A model generated the notes under the pieces. That model was not told where the DNA came from. It worked only from the letters and a program-made list of their open reading frames with translations, and ran no database searches. From NCBI GenBank assembly GCA_025354885.1, contig JANXLY010000069.1:1-48872 (forward strand): 48,872 nucleotides of DNA, read 5' to 3'. Numbering within the stretch: the first letter of the stretch is position 1; the number at the start of each line of letters is the position of its first letter. The translations under genes and the position numbers were made by a program. Positions 8,063 through 16,128 of this stretch are shown here, piece after piece. This DNA comes from Acidobacteriota bacterium. GTDB taxonomy: Bacteria > Acidobacteriota > Terriglobia > Bryobacterales > Bryobacteraceae.

Positions 8063-9407
8063 ACGAATGGATCGACGTACGCTGCTGCGCGGAGTGGGGA
8101 CGGCGCTGGCGCTGCCGATGCTCGATGCGATGGTGCCGGGCCTGCTGCAAAGTGCGAATCCGGCCCCTTGTCGAATGGCCTTTTTATATGTTCCAAACGG
8201 CATCATGATGGAGCACTGGATTGTGGATCAAAAGCCTGGGGTGACGGCCCTGCCTGGTACCTTGCCGAGTGTCAGTTCGGTGCTTGCGCCGTATGGCGAA
8301 GACCTCTTGTTTATTGGCGGATTGACCCAGAACGGGGGCAGGGCATTGGGGGATGGGCCAGGGGACCACGGGCGGGCCGGAGCGAATTATCTGACCTGTG
8401 TGCACCCGAAGAAAACGAACGGGCGGGATCTGCAGGCGGGAGTTTCTGTGGATCAGATTGCGGCACAGCGGATGAAGGGCAAGACGAGGCTGGCGTCACT
8501 GGAGCTGGGATGTGAAGAAGGTGTGCAGGGCGGGAGTTGTGACAACGGCTATAGCTGCGCTTATAGCAACAGCATCTCGTGGCGAACTCCTTCAGCGCCG
8601 AATCCGGCGGAGATTCGTCCGCGCGCCGTATTTGAGAGGCTGTTTGGTGCAGCGGATCTCGAAGCCGATCCGCTGCGACGAGCCAGGCAAGCGAAGTATG
8701 AGCGGAGCATTCTCGATGTAGTCACTGGAGACGCCAAGCGGCTGTCAGCGAGTCTGGGTGGAGCGGACCGCCGGAAGATGGATGAGTATCTGGATTCGAT
8801 TCGTGATGTCGAGCAGCGCATACAGGCCGCCGAGCGCAATCGCACACCGGCAAAGCGGCCAGAGATGCCGACCCCGGATGTGAGCGTGCCGTCCGAATTT
8901 GGTGAGCACGCCCGGATCATGATCGACTTGCTCACGCTGGCGTTTCAGACTGATGCGACGCGAGTGGCGACTTTGCTGCTGGCGCTGGAGCAGAGTCCGC
9001 GGGCCTACCCGGAGATTGGAATTCCTGAGGCGCATCACGGGTTGACGCACCATCAGGGCGACGGAGAGAAGATTGCGAAAGTGATCGAGATCAACCGGTA
9101 TCACATGAAGCAGTTTGCGTATCTGGTGCAGAAGTTCAAAGCGACTCCGGATGGCGACGGCACACTACTGGATCACGTGATGGTGACTTATGGCAGTGGG
9201 TTGAGTGATGGTAATGCTCATGACCACGCGAACCTGCCGCTGGTAGTGGCTGGGCGAGGGTGCGGGACCTTGAAGCCTGGGCGCTATGTGCGGCATCCGA
9301 ACGAGACCCCAATGGCCAATCTATTTATCGCGATGCTGGACCGCATGGGCGTGCCCGTGGAGACATTGGGCGATAGCAACGGGCAACTTGGCTACTTGAG
9401 TTTGTAG
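8049..9407 (+). CDS. DUF1552 domain protein, Tat-type signal
   Basis: A 452-residue protein of the DUF1552 family, which pairs with DUF1592 cytochromes. The N-terminus has a twin-arginine-like signal (DRRTLLRGVGTALALPML), so export in folded form is likely. Later motifs include FLYVPNGIMMEHW, GDHGRAGANYLTC and SGLSDGNAHDHANLPLVVAG; the latter recalls the alkaline-phosphatase-like fold of DUF1501 relatives. I chose the TTG at 8049 because AAGGAG lies 6 nt upstream. The next ATG at 8067 would be 23 nt from that box. The start lies inside the preceding gene, so the two are translationally coupled. Molecular function is unknown. Confidence 0.88.
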   Translation: MQPSKRMDRRTLLRGVGTALALPMLDAMVPGLLQSANPAPCRMAFLYVPNGIMMEHWIVDQKPGVTALPGTLPSVSSVLAPYGEDLLFIGGLTQNGGRALGDGPGDHGRAGANYLTCVHPKKTNGRDLQAGVSVDQIAAQRMKGKTRLASLELGCEEGVQGGSCDNGYSCAYSNSISWRTPSAPNPAEIRPRAVFERLFGAADLEADPLRRARQAKYERSILDVVTGDAKRLSASLGGADRRKMDEYLDSIRDVEQRIQAAERNRTPAKRPEMPTPDVSVPSEFGEHARIMIDLLTLAFQTDATRVATLLLALEQSPRAYPEIGIPEAHHGLTHHQGDGEKIAKVIEINRYHMKQFAYLVQKFKATPDGDGTLLDHVMVTYGSGLSDGNAHDHANLPLVVAGRGCGTLKPGRYVRHPNETPMANLFIAMLDRMGVPVETLGDSNGQLGYLSL

Positions 9408-9437
9408 CAGAGTTGTGGATTCGATTCGCTATTTCGC

Positions 9438-9443
9438 TATCTT
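9438..9443 (+). promoter_or_regulatory. -10-like hexamer TATCTT, leaderless arrangement
   Basis: TATCTT ends 6 nt before the ATG at 9450, so transcription would begin at or beside the start codon. There is no good -35 hexamer. It is one of several TANNNT-N5/6-start arrangements in the window. Confidence 0.35.
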
Positions 9444-9449
9444 CGAGAG

Positions 9450-10259
9450 ATGACGTTTGATTTGCCGCGCCTGCTTCTGCTTTTCCTTTCGATAGTTTCG
9501 ATAGCCTGGTCCAAGGAAATCAAAGATATCGAATTCGCTCGTCCGCATGGCTATTCGCTGACGTTGGATGCTTGGCGACCGGACGATGCGCAAGTGCGCG
9601 GAGCCGTCATTCTTGTCCACGGTGGAGGTTGGGAGGCGGGTGACAAGCGCACGTATATTGGTCCGTGGTTTACGACGCTGACTGCTGCAGGCATTCCATG
9701 GTTCACCATCAACTACCGCCTTGCACCGAGATTTCCGCATCCTGCTGCGGTTGAGGATATCGAAGCTGCTGTTGCGTGGGTTCGTGGGCACGCACGCGAA
9801 TATCAGGTCGATCCAGACAGGATTGTTCTAATGGGCGAATCTGCTGGTGGTCATCTCGCCGCCCTTGCGGCGCTGAGGGACAAAGTGAAAGTTGCCGGGC
9901 TGGTGAGTTTTTACGGGATTCACGATATTCCCCAGTGGAAAATCCAGCGGGGCGAGCTACCGCGAAACATTGCGCTCTATCTGCCGCAGGCCAATGATGC
10001 TGCCTTGGTTGAAGCTTCGCCGATCACTTACGTCAAGCGCGGCCAGGCTCCGGTATTGCTGGTGCATGGAACAGCGGATCAAGGTGTGCCTTGGCAGCAG
10101 TCTCAATCATTCTGTGAGGCTACGCGCAAAGTGGGTGCCCGCTGTGACATGCAGCTGATAGAGGGGGCACCGCACGGGGTCGAAAATTGGGAGAAGGAAT
10201 TGCGCTTTCAAATCTGGAAGGCTCCCACCGTTGCATGGCTGCATCGCCAGCTGCGTTGA
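9450..10259 (+). CDS. Secreted alpha/beta hydrolase (esterase/lipase, BD-FAE-like)
   Basis: A 269-residue esterase. Residues 1-21 form a signal peptide (leucine-rich core, cleavage near AWS). The oxyanion-hole motif HGGGW is at 57-61 and the nucleophile elbow GESAG at 129-133 (Ser131). The acid is likely in HGTADQGVPW and the histidine in GAPHGVENW, which completes the triad. The pattern is that of the HSL/BD-FAE carboxylesterases acting on small acyl or feruloyl esters. It follows the DUF1552 gene by 42 nt but may have its own -10 box. Confidence 0.85.
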   Translation: MTFDLPRLLLLFLSIVSIAWSKEIKDIEFARPHGYSLTLDAWRPDDAQVRGAVILVHGGGWEAGDKRTYIGPWFTTLTAAGIPWFTINYRLAPRFPHPAAVEDIEAAVAWVRGHAREYQVDPDRIVLMGESAGGHLAALAALRDKVKVAGLVSFYGIHDIPQWKIQRGELPRNIALYLPQANDAALVEASPITYVKRGQAPVLLVHGTADQGVPWQQSQSFCEATRKVGARCDMQLIEGAPHGVENWEKELRFQIWKAPTVAWLHRQLR

Positions 10260-10334
10260 GTTTGTGTCGCGAGCAATTCACAAAACGGTACAATCGCCGC
10301 AGTGCAAATGACAAGTGGTAGTGAAGGCAATCGA

Positions 10335-11555
10335 ATGAAGTATGCATGGTTTGTTGTGGCACTCCTTATGCCGGTGGCGCTGCTGAACTACATGGATCGG
10401 CAGATGCTGGCGGCGATGAAGTTTTCACTGATGACGGATATCCCCGACATTGGCTCGGAAGCGAGCTGGGGCAAGATTCTCGCGTTGTTCAAGTGGACCT
10501 ATGCCTTTCTGAGTCCGGTCGGTGGCTATCTGGCTGATCGGTTCAGTCGGCGGCATGTTATTGCTGCGAGTCTGGTGGTCTGGTCTGCTGTAACCTGGGC
10601 CACCGGGCATGCGACGAGTTATGACCAGTTACTGATCACCAGGGCCGTTATGGGTATCAGCGAGGCGTTCTACCTTCCGGCCGCTCTGGCACTGATCGCC
10701 GACTACCACTATGGCCCTACGCGGTCTCGCGCAGTCGGCCTGCATCAGATGGGTATTTATGCCGGCGTCATTGTTGGAGGTTTTAGCGGGTATGCGGCGG
10801 ATAGCGCAACGCTTGGCTGGCGGTGGATGTTTGAAGTTTGCGGGCTGGTTGGTGTGGTTTATGCGGTGCCGTTATTTTTGTTGATACGGAATGCACCGAC
10901 GGTGGCGAAGGAGGTGCTGGAGCGTCACAGCCCGGGCAGTGCACTACGGGAATTGCTGAGCAACCGGTCGTTCCTGCTGCTGGTGTTTTACTTTACCCTT
11001 CCGGCAATGGCGGGATGGATTGTTCGTGACTGGATGCCTGCGATCCTCAAGGCTGAATTTGGGATTGGCCAAGGAAAGGCTGGTGTTTCGGCTACGCTCT
11101 ACTGGATGGTGGCGGCGATTCTGGCGGCATTTGTGGGTGGTTGGGGAGCGGACCGCTGGATGCAGCGGACTGACCGTGGGCGCATCTACACAAGTTCTCT
11201 CGGGATTGTGCTGATTGTCATTGCCATGCTTGGAGTTGGATACTCGCCACAGACAGGCATGCTTGGGGTTGCGATCGGCTTCCTGATTCTTTTTGGACTG
11301 GGATGGGGCTTTTTCGATACAAACAATATGCCGATTCTGTGTCAGATTACGCGTCCACATTTGAGAGCCACCGGGTACGGGATCATGAACCTGGTGAGCA
11401 TCAGTTGCGGAGGGATTGCGGACTTGGGATTTGGAATGTTGCGGGATGCGCATGTGCCGCTGATGACGATCTTCGGTATCTTCGCGAGCGTCGCGCTCTT
11501 CTCGATTTTGCTGGTGCTGTCGATCCGGCCGCAAGCGGTGGAGACGGCGCATTGA
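10335..11555 (+). CDS. MFS transporter (anion:cation symporter / sugar-acid type)
   Basis: A 406-residue permease with about 12 hydrophobic segments. The first is followed by LNYMDRQMLA, the typical opening of the ACS family (ExuT, GudP, phthalate permeases). The cytoplasmic loop 2-3 motif is ADRFSRRHVIAAS, and RAVMGISEAFYLPAALALI lies in TM4. Related proteins import hexuronates or other organic acids with protons. The ATG at 10335 has GAAGG 7 nt upstream. A GTG 33 nt earlier is in frame but has no ribosome site. TACAAT at 10289-10294 is a plausible -10 box. The neighbouring esterase and nucleoside hydrolase suggest scavenging of sugars or acids. Confidence 0.87.
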   Translation: MKYAWFVVALLMPVALLNYMDRQMLAAMKFSLMTDIPDIGSEASWGKILALFKWTYAFLSPVGGYLADRFSRRHVIAASLVVWSAVTWATGHATSYDQLLITRAVMGISEAFYLPAALALIADYHYGPTRSRAVGLHQMGIYAGVIVGGFSGYAADSATLGWRWMFEVCGLVGVVYAVPLFLLIRNAPTVAKEVLERHSPGSALRELLSNRSFLLLVFYFTLPAMAGWIVRDWMPAILKAEFGIGQGKAGVSATLYWMVAAILAAFVGGWGADRWMQRTDRGRIYTSSLGIVLIVIAMLGVGYSPQTGMLGVAIGFLILFGLGWGFFDTNNMPILCQITRPHLRATGYGIMNLVSISCGGIADLGFGMLRDAHVPLMTIFGIFASVALFSILLVLSIRPQAVETAH

Positions 11556-11589
11556 GTTAGGGCACGATCGAATCACACGACGACTGCAT

Positions 11590-11892
11590 ATGGAAAGGAT
11601 GGCAATCGGAATGATCGTTAGTGACGAATATTTGGAATTGCTAACCAAGCACCGGCCGGAACTGCCTCGAACGGCGGCTGAGCATGGCCGGATGGTGGAA
11701 GTGCCTGCGCTTGAGATGCTGCTGCACCTGGTGGAAGAACACGGGCTGCGTCAGGCCGATTTCGTTGCGGCTCTTGGATCAAGACCTTATGTAAGCCAAA
11801 TCTTCACTGGCAGGCGAAAGATCACCCGTGGAGTGGCCGAAAAGCTTGCAGGTGTTTTGAAAGTGAGCGCTGCGACTTTCCATATCATCTAA
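11590..11892 (+). CDS. HigA-like XRE-family antitoxin/regulator, no partner toxin
   Basis: A protein of up to 100 residues. The C-terminal part is a helix-turn-helix of the HigA type: LLHLVEEHGLRQADFVAALG, then RPYVSQIFTGRRKITRGVAEKL. The N-terminal part EYLELLTKHRPELPRTAAEH resembles a shortened HigA lead segment. HigA normally follows the toxin HigB and represses the operon. Only 34 nt separate this gene from the permease upstream, and the downstream gene is unrelated, so it is an orphan. The start is uncertain: ATG at 11590, 11599 or 11611, and the last gives the cleanest family N-terminus (MIVSDEYL). Confidence 0.75.
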   Translation: MERMAIGMIVSDEYLELLTKHRPELPRTAAEHGRMVEVPALEMLLHLVEEHGLRQADFVAALGSRPYVSQIFTGRRKITRGVAEKLAGVLKVSAATFHII

Positions 11893-11929
11893 GCGGTGGC
11901 GCTTCGGGCGTGGAAGACGCAGTGCGCGT

Positions 11930-11935
11930 TACAGT
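11930..11935 (+). promoter_or_regulatory. -10-like hexamer TACAGT, leaderless arrangement
   Basis: TACAGT ends 6 nt before the ATG of the nucleoside hydrolase, which has no Shine-Dalgarno sequence. No recognisable -35 hexamer lies 16-18 nt upstream. Confidence 0.35.
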
Positions 11936-11941
11936 ATTCAC

Positions 11942-12892
11942 ATGTTCTGCAAACTCTTTGTCGCCAGTGCCTTTGCGCTGTCGTTGCTTAGTGCTCAAAC
12001 TCGCATTCCTGTTGTACTCTCCACCGATGTTGGTAACGAGATCGATGACCAGTGGGCGATTGTGTATCTGCTGCTTCACCCGACTTTTGACGTGAAGGGC
12101 ATTCTTTCGGCGCACGCCCCCAGCATCAGTCCGCCTGCGGGAAAGGTTTCTCTCGGCATTCTTCGTTCTGTTGTTGAAGACCGCATGGGGATGCGGTCTC
12201 ATCCGCCGCTCATCGAGGGTGCCAGCCTGCCTCTTGTTTCGAAGATGCAGCCGCAATCCAGCCCCGCAGTGGACTTTCTCATCCAGACCTCACAGGGCTA
12301 CGACGAAAACAATCGACTGCAAGTCTTGAATATTGGAGCGATCACCGACGTTGCCTCGGCGATTCTCAAAGACCCCACGATCACGAAACGGATTCGTGTG
12401 CTGAATATGGGTTTCAACAACGCGACGCAAGGAGGCAACGAGTTCAATATTGCCAACGATCCTATGGCGATGCAGGTGGTTCTCGATTCTGATGTCCCGC
12501 TCGTGACAGGGCCCGGCGACGTGTGCCGTCGCGATCTGGCGCTTACGCTCGATCAGGCTCGTACAATGGTTGCCGGTCGTGGGCCGATTGGCGAATGGCT
12601 CTGGACTGAGTTTCTCGCCTGGTACTACCGCCATGTGAAGCCGATCCGGAAAGACGATTTCAGCAAGCCTTGGATGATTTGGGACAACATTGTTCTGGCG
12701 CATCTGCTCGGGATGACGGAGTCTCGCGATGAGGTGCGCCCATCGATGAGCCTGGCAATGAGTTTTGAAGCTCAACCGAATGCTGCGCGACGTATCACGT
12801 GGATCACGCGTGTCGATAGTCGCCGACTTTGGGCGGACTTTCTCGCGCGCCTCGATCTTTATCAGGCCACACACGCCATTCCGGGGCGGTGA
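11942..12892 (+). CDS. Secreted nucleoside hydrolase-like protein (IUNH family)
   Basis: A 316-residue protein with a signal peptide (residues 1-19, ending SAQ) and the calcium-binding aspartate cluster of nucleoside hydrolases near the N-terminus (VVLSTDVGNEIDDQWAI). Usual members have DxDxxxDD; here it reads DVGNEIDD, the variant seen in the IunH-like DUF1593 branch. Further family features are NIGAITDVASAI and the C-terminal W-D-N segment (MIWDNIVLAHLLG). These enzymes split nucleosides or related N-glycosides into sugar and base. Export suggests nutrient scavenging outside the cytoplasm. The substrate is not predictable from what is visible. Confidence 0.82.
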   Translation: MFCKLFVASAFALSLLSAQTRIPVVLSTDVGNEIDDQWAIVYLLLHPTFDVKGILSAHAPSISPPAGKVSLGILRSVVEDRMGMRSHPPLIEGASLPLVSKMQPQSSPAVDFLIQTSQGYDENNRLQVLNIGAITDVASAILKDPTITKRIRVLNMGFNNATQGGNEFNIANDPMAMQVVLDSDVPLVTGPGDVCRRDLALTLDQARTMVAGRGPIGEWLWTEFLAWYYRHVKPIRKDDFSKPWMIWDNIVLAHLLGMTESRDEVRPSMSLAMSFEAQPNAARRITWITRVDSRRLWADFLARLDLYQATHAIPGR

Positions 12893-12997
12893 CTGAATTG
12901 CTCCACAGCTTAAAATCGCGGGTGCCCGATGGTGCCGTCGATGCAAACCCAAATTGAAGGGTAGGAACATTGCCACAAGTTTACGGAGGTGAGTATT

Positions 12998-13252
12998 ATG
13001 GGCATCACAACTCTTTCCAGTCGCGAGTTTAATCAGGATTCGAGCCGCGCCAAGAAGGCGGCATTGGATGGACCGGTTTTCATTACGGATCGTGGCCGAC
13101 CGGCGCATGTCCTGCTTAGTATTGAGCAATACCAACAACTTTCAGGTGGCAAAAAGAAGATTGCCGATTTACTTGCTATGCCGGGTGCGGAAGATATAGA
13201 ACTGGAGATTCCGAAACTGCAAGATCTGGCGAAGCCCGCAGAGTTGTCCTGA
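12998..13252 (+). CDS. Phd/YefM-family antitoxin of a VapC-type pair
   Basis: An 84-residue antitoxin with the Phd/YefM pattern: LSSREFNQDSSRAKKAAL, then GPVFITDRGRPAHVLLSIEQYQQL, and an acidic tail. I chose the ATG at 12998 because a strong GGAGGT box ends 7-8 nt upstream. The GTG at 12989 overlaps that box and cannot be the start. The stop codon overlaps the ATG expected for the toxin (TGATG), the usual coupling for Phd-VapC operons. Antitoxins of this kind bind and silence the PIN-domain RNase and repress their own promoter. Confidence 0.85.
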   Translation: MGITTLSSREFNQDSSRAKKAALDGPVFITDRGRPAHVLLSIEQYQQLSGGKKKIADLLAMPGAEDIELEIPKLQDLAKPAELS

Positions 13253-13670
13253 TGTTTCTCTGGATACTAATGTTGTTTTGGAACTGCGGAAGGTTCGCCT
13301 TGGAACTGGTAATGAGCGGGTGGCGAAATGGTCGGACAGCGTGGATGCAGGAGAACTCTACTTGTCGGTGATTACGATACAGGAGCTGGAAATCGGAATC
13401 CTGCTCGCCGAACGACGTGACGTGCTGCAGGGTGAGAAGCTTCGCCTCTGGTTCACGCAGCAGGTGCTCCCTGCTTTTTCCGGACGGATCTTACCCGTAG
13501 ATACGGCGGTTGCGCAGGCTAGCGCAAGGCTTCATGTGCCCGACCCGAAGCCGATTCGGGACAGGCTCATTGCTGGCACTGCACTTGTTCATGGCATGAC
13601 AGTGGTGACGCGCAATGTCGCTGATTTTGAGAGGACTGGCGTATCGATTTTGAATCCCTGGAGAGATTGA
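13252..13670 (+). pseudogene. VapC-family PIN-domain toxin with a frameshift at its 5' end
   Basis: The body (TNVVLELRKVRLGTGNERVA, LSVITIQELEIGILL, VDTAVAQASARL, PIRDRLIAGTALVHGMTVVT and NVADFERTGVSILNPW) is a complete VapC toxin, an Mg-dependent tRNA/rRNA endonuclease. The natural ATG at 13252, overlapping the antitoxin stop, is out of frame with that body by one base. The reading MFL continues as WILMLFWN, whereas the body's own frame reads SLDTNVV with the first catalytic aspartate at 13263. One missing base near 13261 explains it. The body frame has only CTG (13260) or TTG (13278) as possible starts; TTG would lose the aspartate. Either the toxin is dead, it uses CTG, or this is a sequencing error. 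Confidence 0.75.
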
Positions 13671-13701
13671 GCGATCTCAACACTAGCTTGTGCGAGAATC
13701 A

Positions 13702-13707
13702 TAAGTT
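13702..13707 (+). promoter_or_regulatory. -10-like hexamer TAAGTT, leaderless arrangement
   Basis: TAAGTT ends 5 nt before the galT ATG, which has no Shine-Dalgarno sequence. No clear -35 hexamer is seen. Confidence 0.3.
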
Positions 13708-13712
13708 TCCCT

Positions 13713-14717
13713 ATGCCTGAACTGCGACGCGACCCTGTAACGGGGCGATGGGTGATTATTTCGGTAGAGCGAGCCCGGCGACCGAGCGACTTCGTGAGAA
13801 TTCCGGTGACCGGACCGACGAATCGTTTTTGCCCGTTCTGCTCAGGACACGAATCCAAGACTCCGCCGGAGATCATGGGCTTTCGCCCCGACGGCGGACA
13901 TGCGAATGATCCGAACTGGTCTTTGCGCGTGGTGCCAAACAAGTTTCCCGCCTTGCGTGTTGAAGGGAACCTGGATCGAAGCGGCGATGGGCTTTATGAC
14001 CGTATGAATGGAGTAGGTGCGCACGAGGTGATCATCGAATCGCCCAAGCATGAGTTGTTTCTCTCGGAGTGTTCGGAGAAGGCAGTTGAGGAGTTGTTCT
14101 GGGCGTTCCGGGAGCGGATCCGGGATCTAAAGAAGGATGGCCGGATGCGGTACATCGTGTGCTTCAAGAATCACGGTGAGATGGGCGGGGCGACGCTTGA
14201 GCATACGCATTCTCAGATCATTGGACTACCGATTGTTCCAAAGCGCGTGCAGGAGGAAATTGACGGCGCGCGGAAGTACTTTGAATTTCGTGAGCGCTGT
14301 ATCTGGTGCGATATGGTGCGGCAGGAATTGGAGAGCGGGTCACGGATGATTCTTGAGACGGATCATTTTGTGGCAGCTTCACCTTATGCGCCACGCTTTC
14401 CGTTTGAGACCTGGGTAGTGCCTCGGCACCACAGCAGCCACTTTGAAGATTCGACGCCGCAGACAATTCACAATCTTGGCTGGGTGATGCGGACTTTGTT
14501 GCGGCGCATCGATAAGGTGCTGGAGCGGCCTAGCTTCAATTTTGTGATCCATACTGCCCCGGTGCATGAGGGGGCGATGGAGCATTTTCACTGGCATATC
14601 GAGATCATCCCCCGCTTGACGAAGATTGCCGGGTTTGAATGGTGCACGGGCTTTTATATCAATCCGACTCCACCGGAAGAAGCGGCAAAGTTTTTGCGCG
14701 ACGCGGGCATGGTTTGA
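13713..14717 (+). CDS. galT: Galactose-1-phosphate uridylyltransferase
   Basis: A 334-residue HIT-superfamily nucleotidyltransferase. The zinc-binding pair C40-P-F-C43 opens the N-terminal half. The nucleophile motif HTHSQ is at 164-168 (H166 forms the nucleotidyl intermediate), in the setting GGATLEHTHSQIIGLP. The C-terminal half has PFETWVVPRHH and HFHWHIEIIPR. It exchanges UMP between UDP-glucose and galactose-1-phosphate in the Leloir pathway, though relatives with this compact form can use other sugar phosphates. No galK or galE lies nearby. It is followed by cpaF after 19 nt, with no evident functional link. Confidence 0.88.
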   Translation: MPELRRDPVTGRWVIISVERARRPSDFVRIPVTGPTNRFCPFCSGHESKTPPEIMGFRPDGGHANDPNWSLRVVPNKFPALRVEGNLDRSGDGLYDRMNGVGAHEVIIESPKHELFLSECSEKAVEELFWAFRERIRDLKKDGRMRYIVCFKNHGEMGGATLEHTHSQIIGLPIVPKRVQEEIDGARKYFEFRERCIWCDMVRQELESGSRMILETDHFVAASPYAPRFPFETWVVPRHHSSHFEDSTPQTIHNLGWVMRTLLRRIDKVLERPSFNFVIHTAPVHEGAMEHFHWHIEIIPRLTKIAGFEWCTGFYINPTPPEEAAKFLRDAGMV

Positions 14718-14736
14718 AGTGTTAGTGTCTTAGATC

Positions 14737-16128
14737 ATGGACAGCTTTCGACCCATTTCGCGCCGTATCGGCATGAAGCCGCCACCGCAAGGGAAGGCAA
14801 GCCCGGCAGAGAAGGTGCCAGTTCCATCAACGCAGAGCAACCTGAGAGCAACCAGCCGTACCTTTGAGCTGAAAGGGGAGATCCACCGGAAGTTGATCAG
14901 CGTTCTGAATATAGACAAGGTCAACCTGTTGCCGCGCGACCGCGTGCGGATGGAGATCGGGCGCGTTGTCGAGAAACTGCTGCAGGAGCAGCGGGTGCCG
15001 ATGACGACGGCGGAAGAGAACCAGATCATCGAAGAGGTGCTCGATGAAGTATTTGGTCTGGGGCCACTGGAACCCCTACTGAAAGAACCGTCCATCTCCG
15101 ACATTCTGATCAACGGACCGAACAAAGTTTATGTGGAGCGTTTTGGCAAGCTGATGCTGACGGGGATCCGGTTTAAAGACAACGCGCACCTGCTGCATGT
15201 GATCGAGAAAATTGTCTCGAAGGTGGGACGACGCGTTGATGAAGCGAATCCGATTGTGGACGCTCGATTGCCGGACGGCAGTCGCGTGAATGCGATCATT
15301 CCACCGCTTTCGCTTGATGGGCCATCGATGTCGATACGCCGTTTTGGCAAGCATGTCATTACGAGCGAGGAGCTGATCGAGAAGCGGACGATCATGAAGT
15401 CGATGCTGGAGTTTATTGCGGCGTGTGTAGCGGCGAAGACGACGATTCTGATCTCGGGCGGAACGGGTAGCGGCAAGACGACGACGCTGAATGCGATCTC
15501 GCGTTTTATCCCTGAAGAGGAGCGCATTGTGACGATCGAGGATACGGCCGAATTGCAGTTGCAGCAGCGGCACGTGGTGAAGTTTGAAACGCGCCCTCCG
15601 AATTTGAACAAAGAGGGTGGTATTAACCAAAGGGCATTAGTAAGGACAGCGCTGCGCATGAGGCCAGATCGCATCATCATTGGAGAGTGCCGCGGTGGCG
15701 AGGCGCTGGACATGCTGCAGGCTATGAATACGGGCGTGGAAGGATCGATGACGACGATCCACGCCAACACGCCGCGCGACGCATTTTCGCGACTGGAAGC
15801 GATGATGCTGATGGCGGACCTCGAGATTCCGTCGAAGGTGCTGATTCAGCAGTTGGCGAGTGCGATCAAGATGGTCTGCCAGGTTGCAAGACTGCAGGAT
15901 GGCTCGCGAAAGATTACTTCGATTGCGGAGGTGGTGGGCGTGGAAGATGGCCGTGTGATGACGCAGGACATTTTCTTCTTTGAGCGCACGGGTATGTCGC
16001 CGGACGGAAAAGTGCAGGGGCGCTTTCGCTGGAGCGGAGTTCAACCGAAGATACTCGACCGCCTGAGGATGGCAGGAATTAAGTTGAGGCCGGATATTTT
16101 CGATGAAGTTGTGGAGGTGAATCTCTAA
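14737..16128 (+). CDS. cpaF: CpaF/TadA-family secretion ATPase
   Basis: A 463-residue type II/IV secretion ATPase that powers Flp-type tight-adherence pili. The N-terminal ~130 residues are the helical CpaF domain (ending in ISDILINGPNKVYVERFGKL). The motor domain has Walker A GGTGSGKT at 241-248, the Asp/Glu region VTIEDTAELQLQ, a Walker B-like segment RIIIGECRGGEALDMLQA and the histidine box TTIHAN. No tadB, tadC, cpaB or pilin gene is in the window, so the rest of the machinery must be elsewhere or this is a stray copy. The downstream hydrolase begins on its stop codon (TAATG). Confidence 0.92.
   Translation: MDSFRPISRRIGMKPPPQGKASPAEKVPVPSTQSNLRATSRTFELKGEIHRKLISVLNIDKVNLLPRDRVRMEIGRVVEKLLQEQRVPMTTAEENQIIEEVLDEVFGLGPLEPLLKEPSISDILINGPNKVYVERFGKLMLTGIRFKDNAHLLHVIEKIVSKVGRRVDEANPIVDARLPDGSRVNAIIPPLSLDGPSMSIRRFGKHVITSEELIEKRTIMKSMLEFIAACVAAKTTILISGGTGSGKTTTLNAISRFIPEEERIVTIEDTAELQLQQRHVVKFETRPPNLNKEGGINQRALVRTALRMRPDRIIIGECRGGEALDMLQAMNTGVEGSMTTIHANTPRDAFSRLEAMMLMADLEIPSKVLIQQLASAIKMVCQVARLQDGSRKITSIAEVVGVEDGRVMTQDIFFFERTGMSPDGKVQGRFRWSGVQPKILDRLRMAGIKLRPDIFDEVVEVNL

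Noticed and set aside
11590..11892. A complete HigBA toxin-antitoxin pair.
   Set aside because: Only the HigA-like protein is present. The 34-nt gap upstream and the unrelated gene downstream leave no room for a toxin.
12893..12997. The gap before the second Phd gene as a small RNA or riboswitch.
   Set aside because: No stable stem or conserved motif was visible in the 105 bases, only the ribosome site of the antitoxin gene.
14737..16128. A Tad/Flp pilus cluster.
   Set aside because: Only the CpaF-type ATPase is present. The flanking genes are galT and hydrolases, with no pilin, peptidase or TadB/TadC gene.
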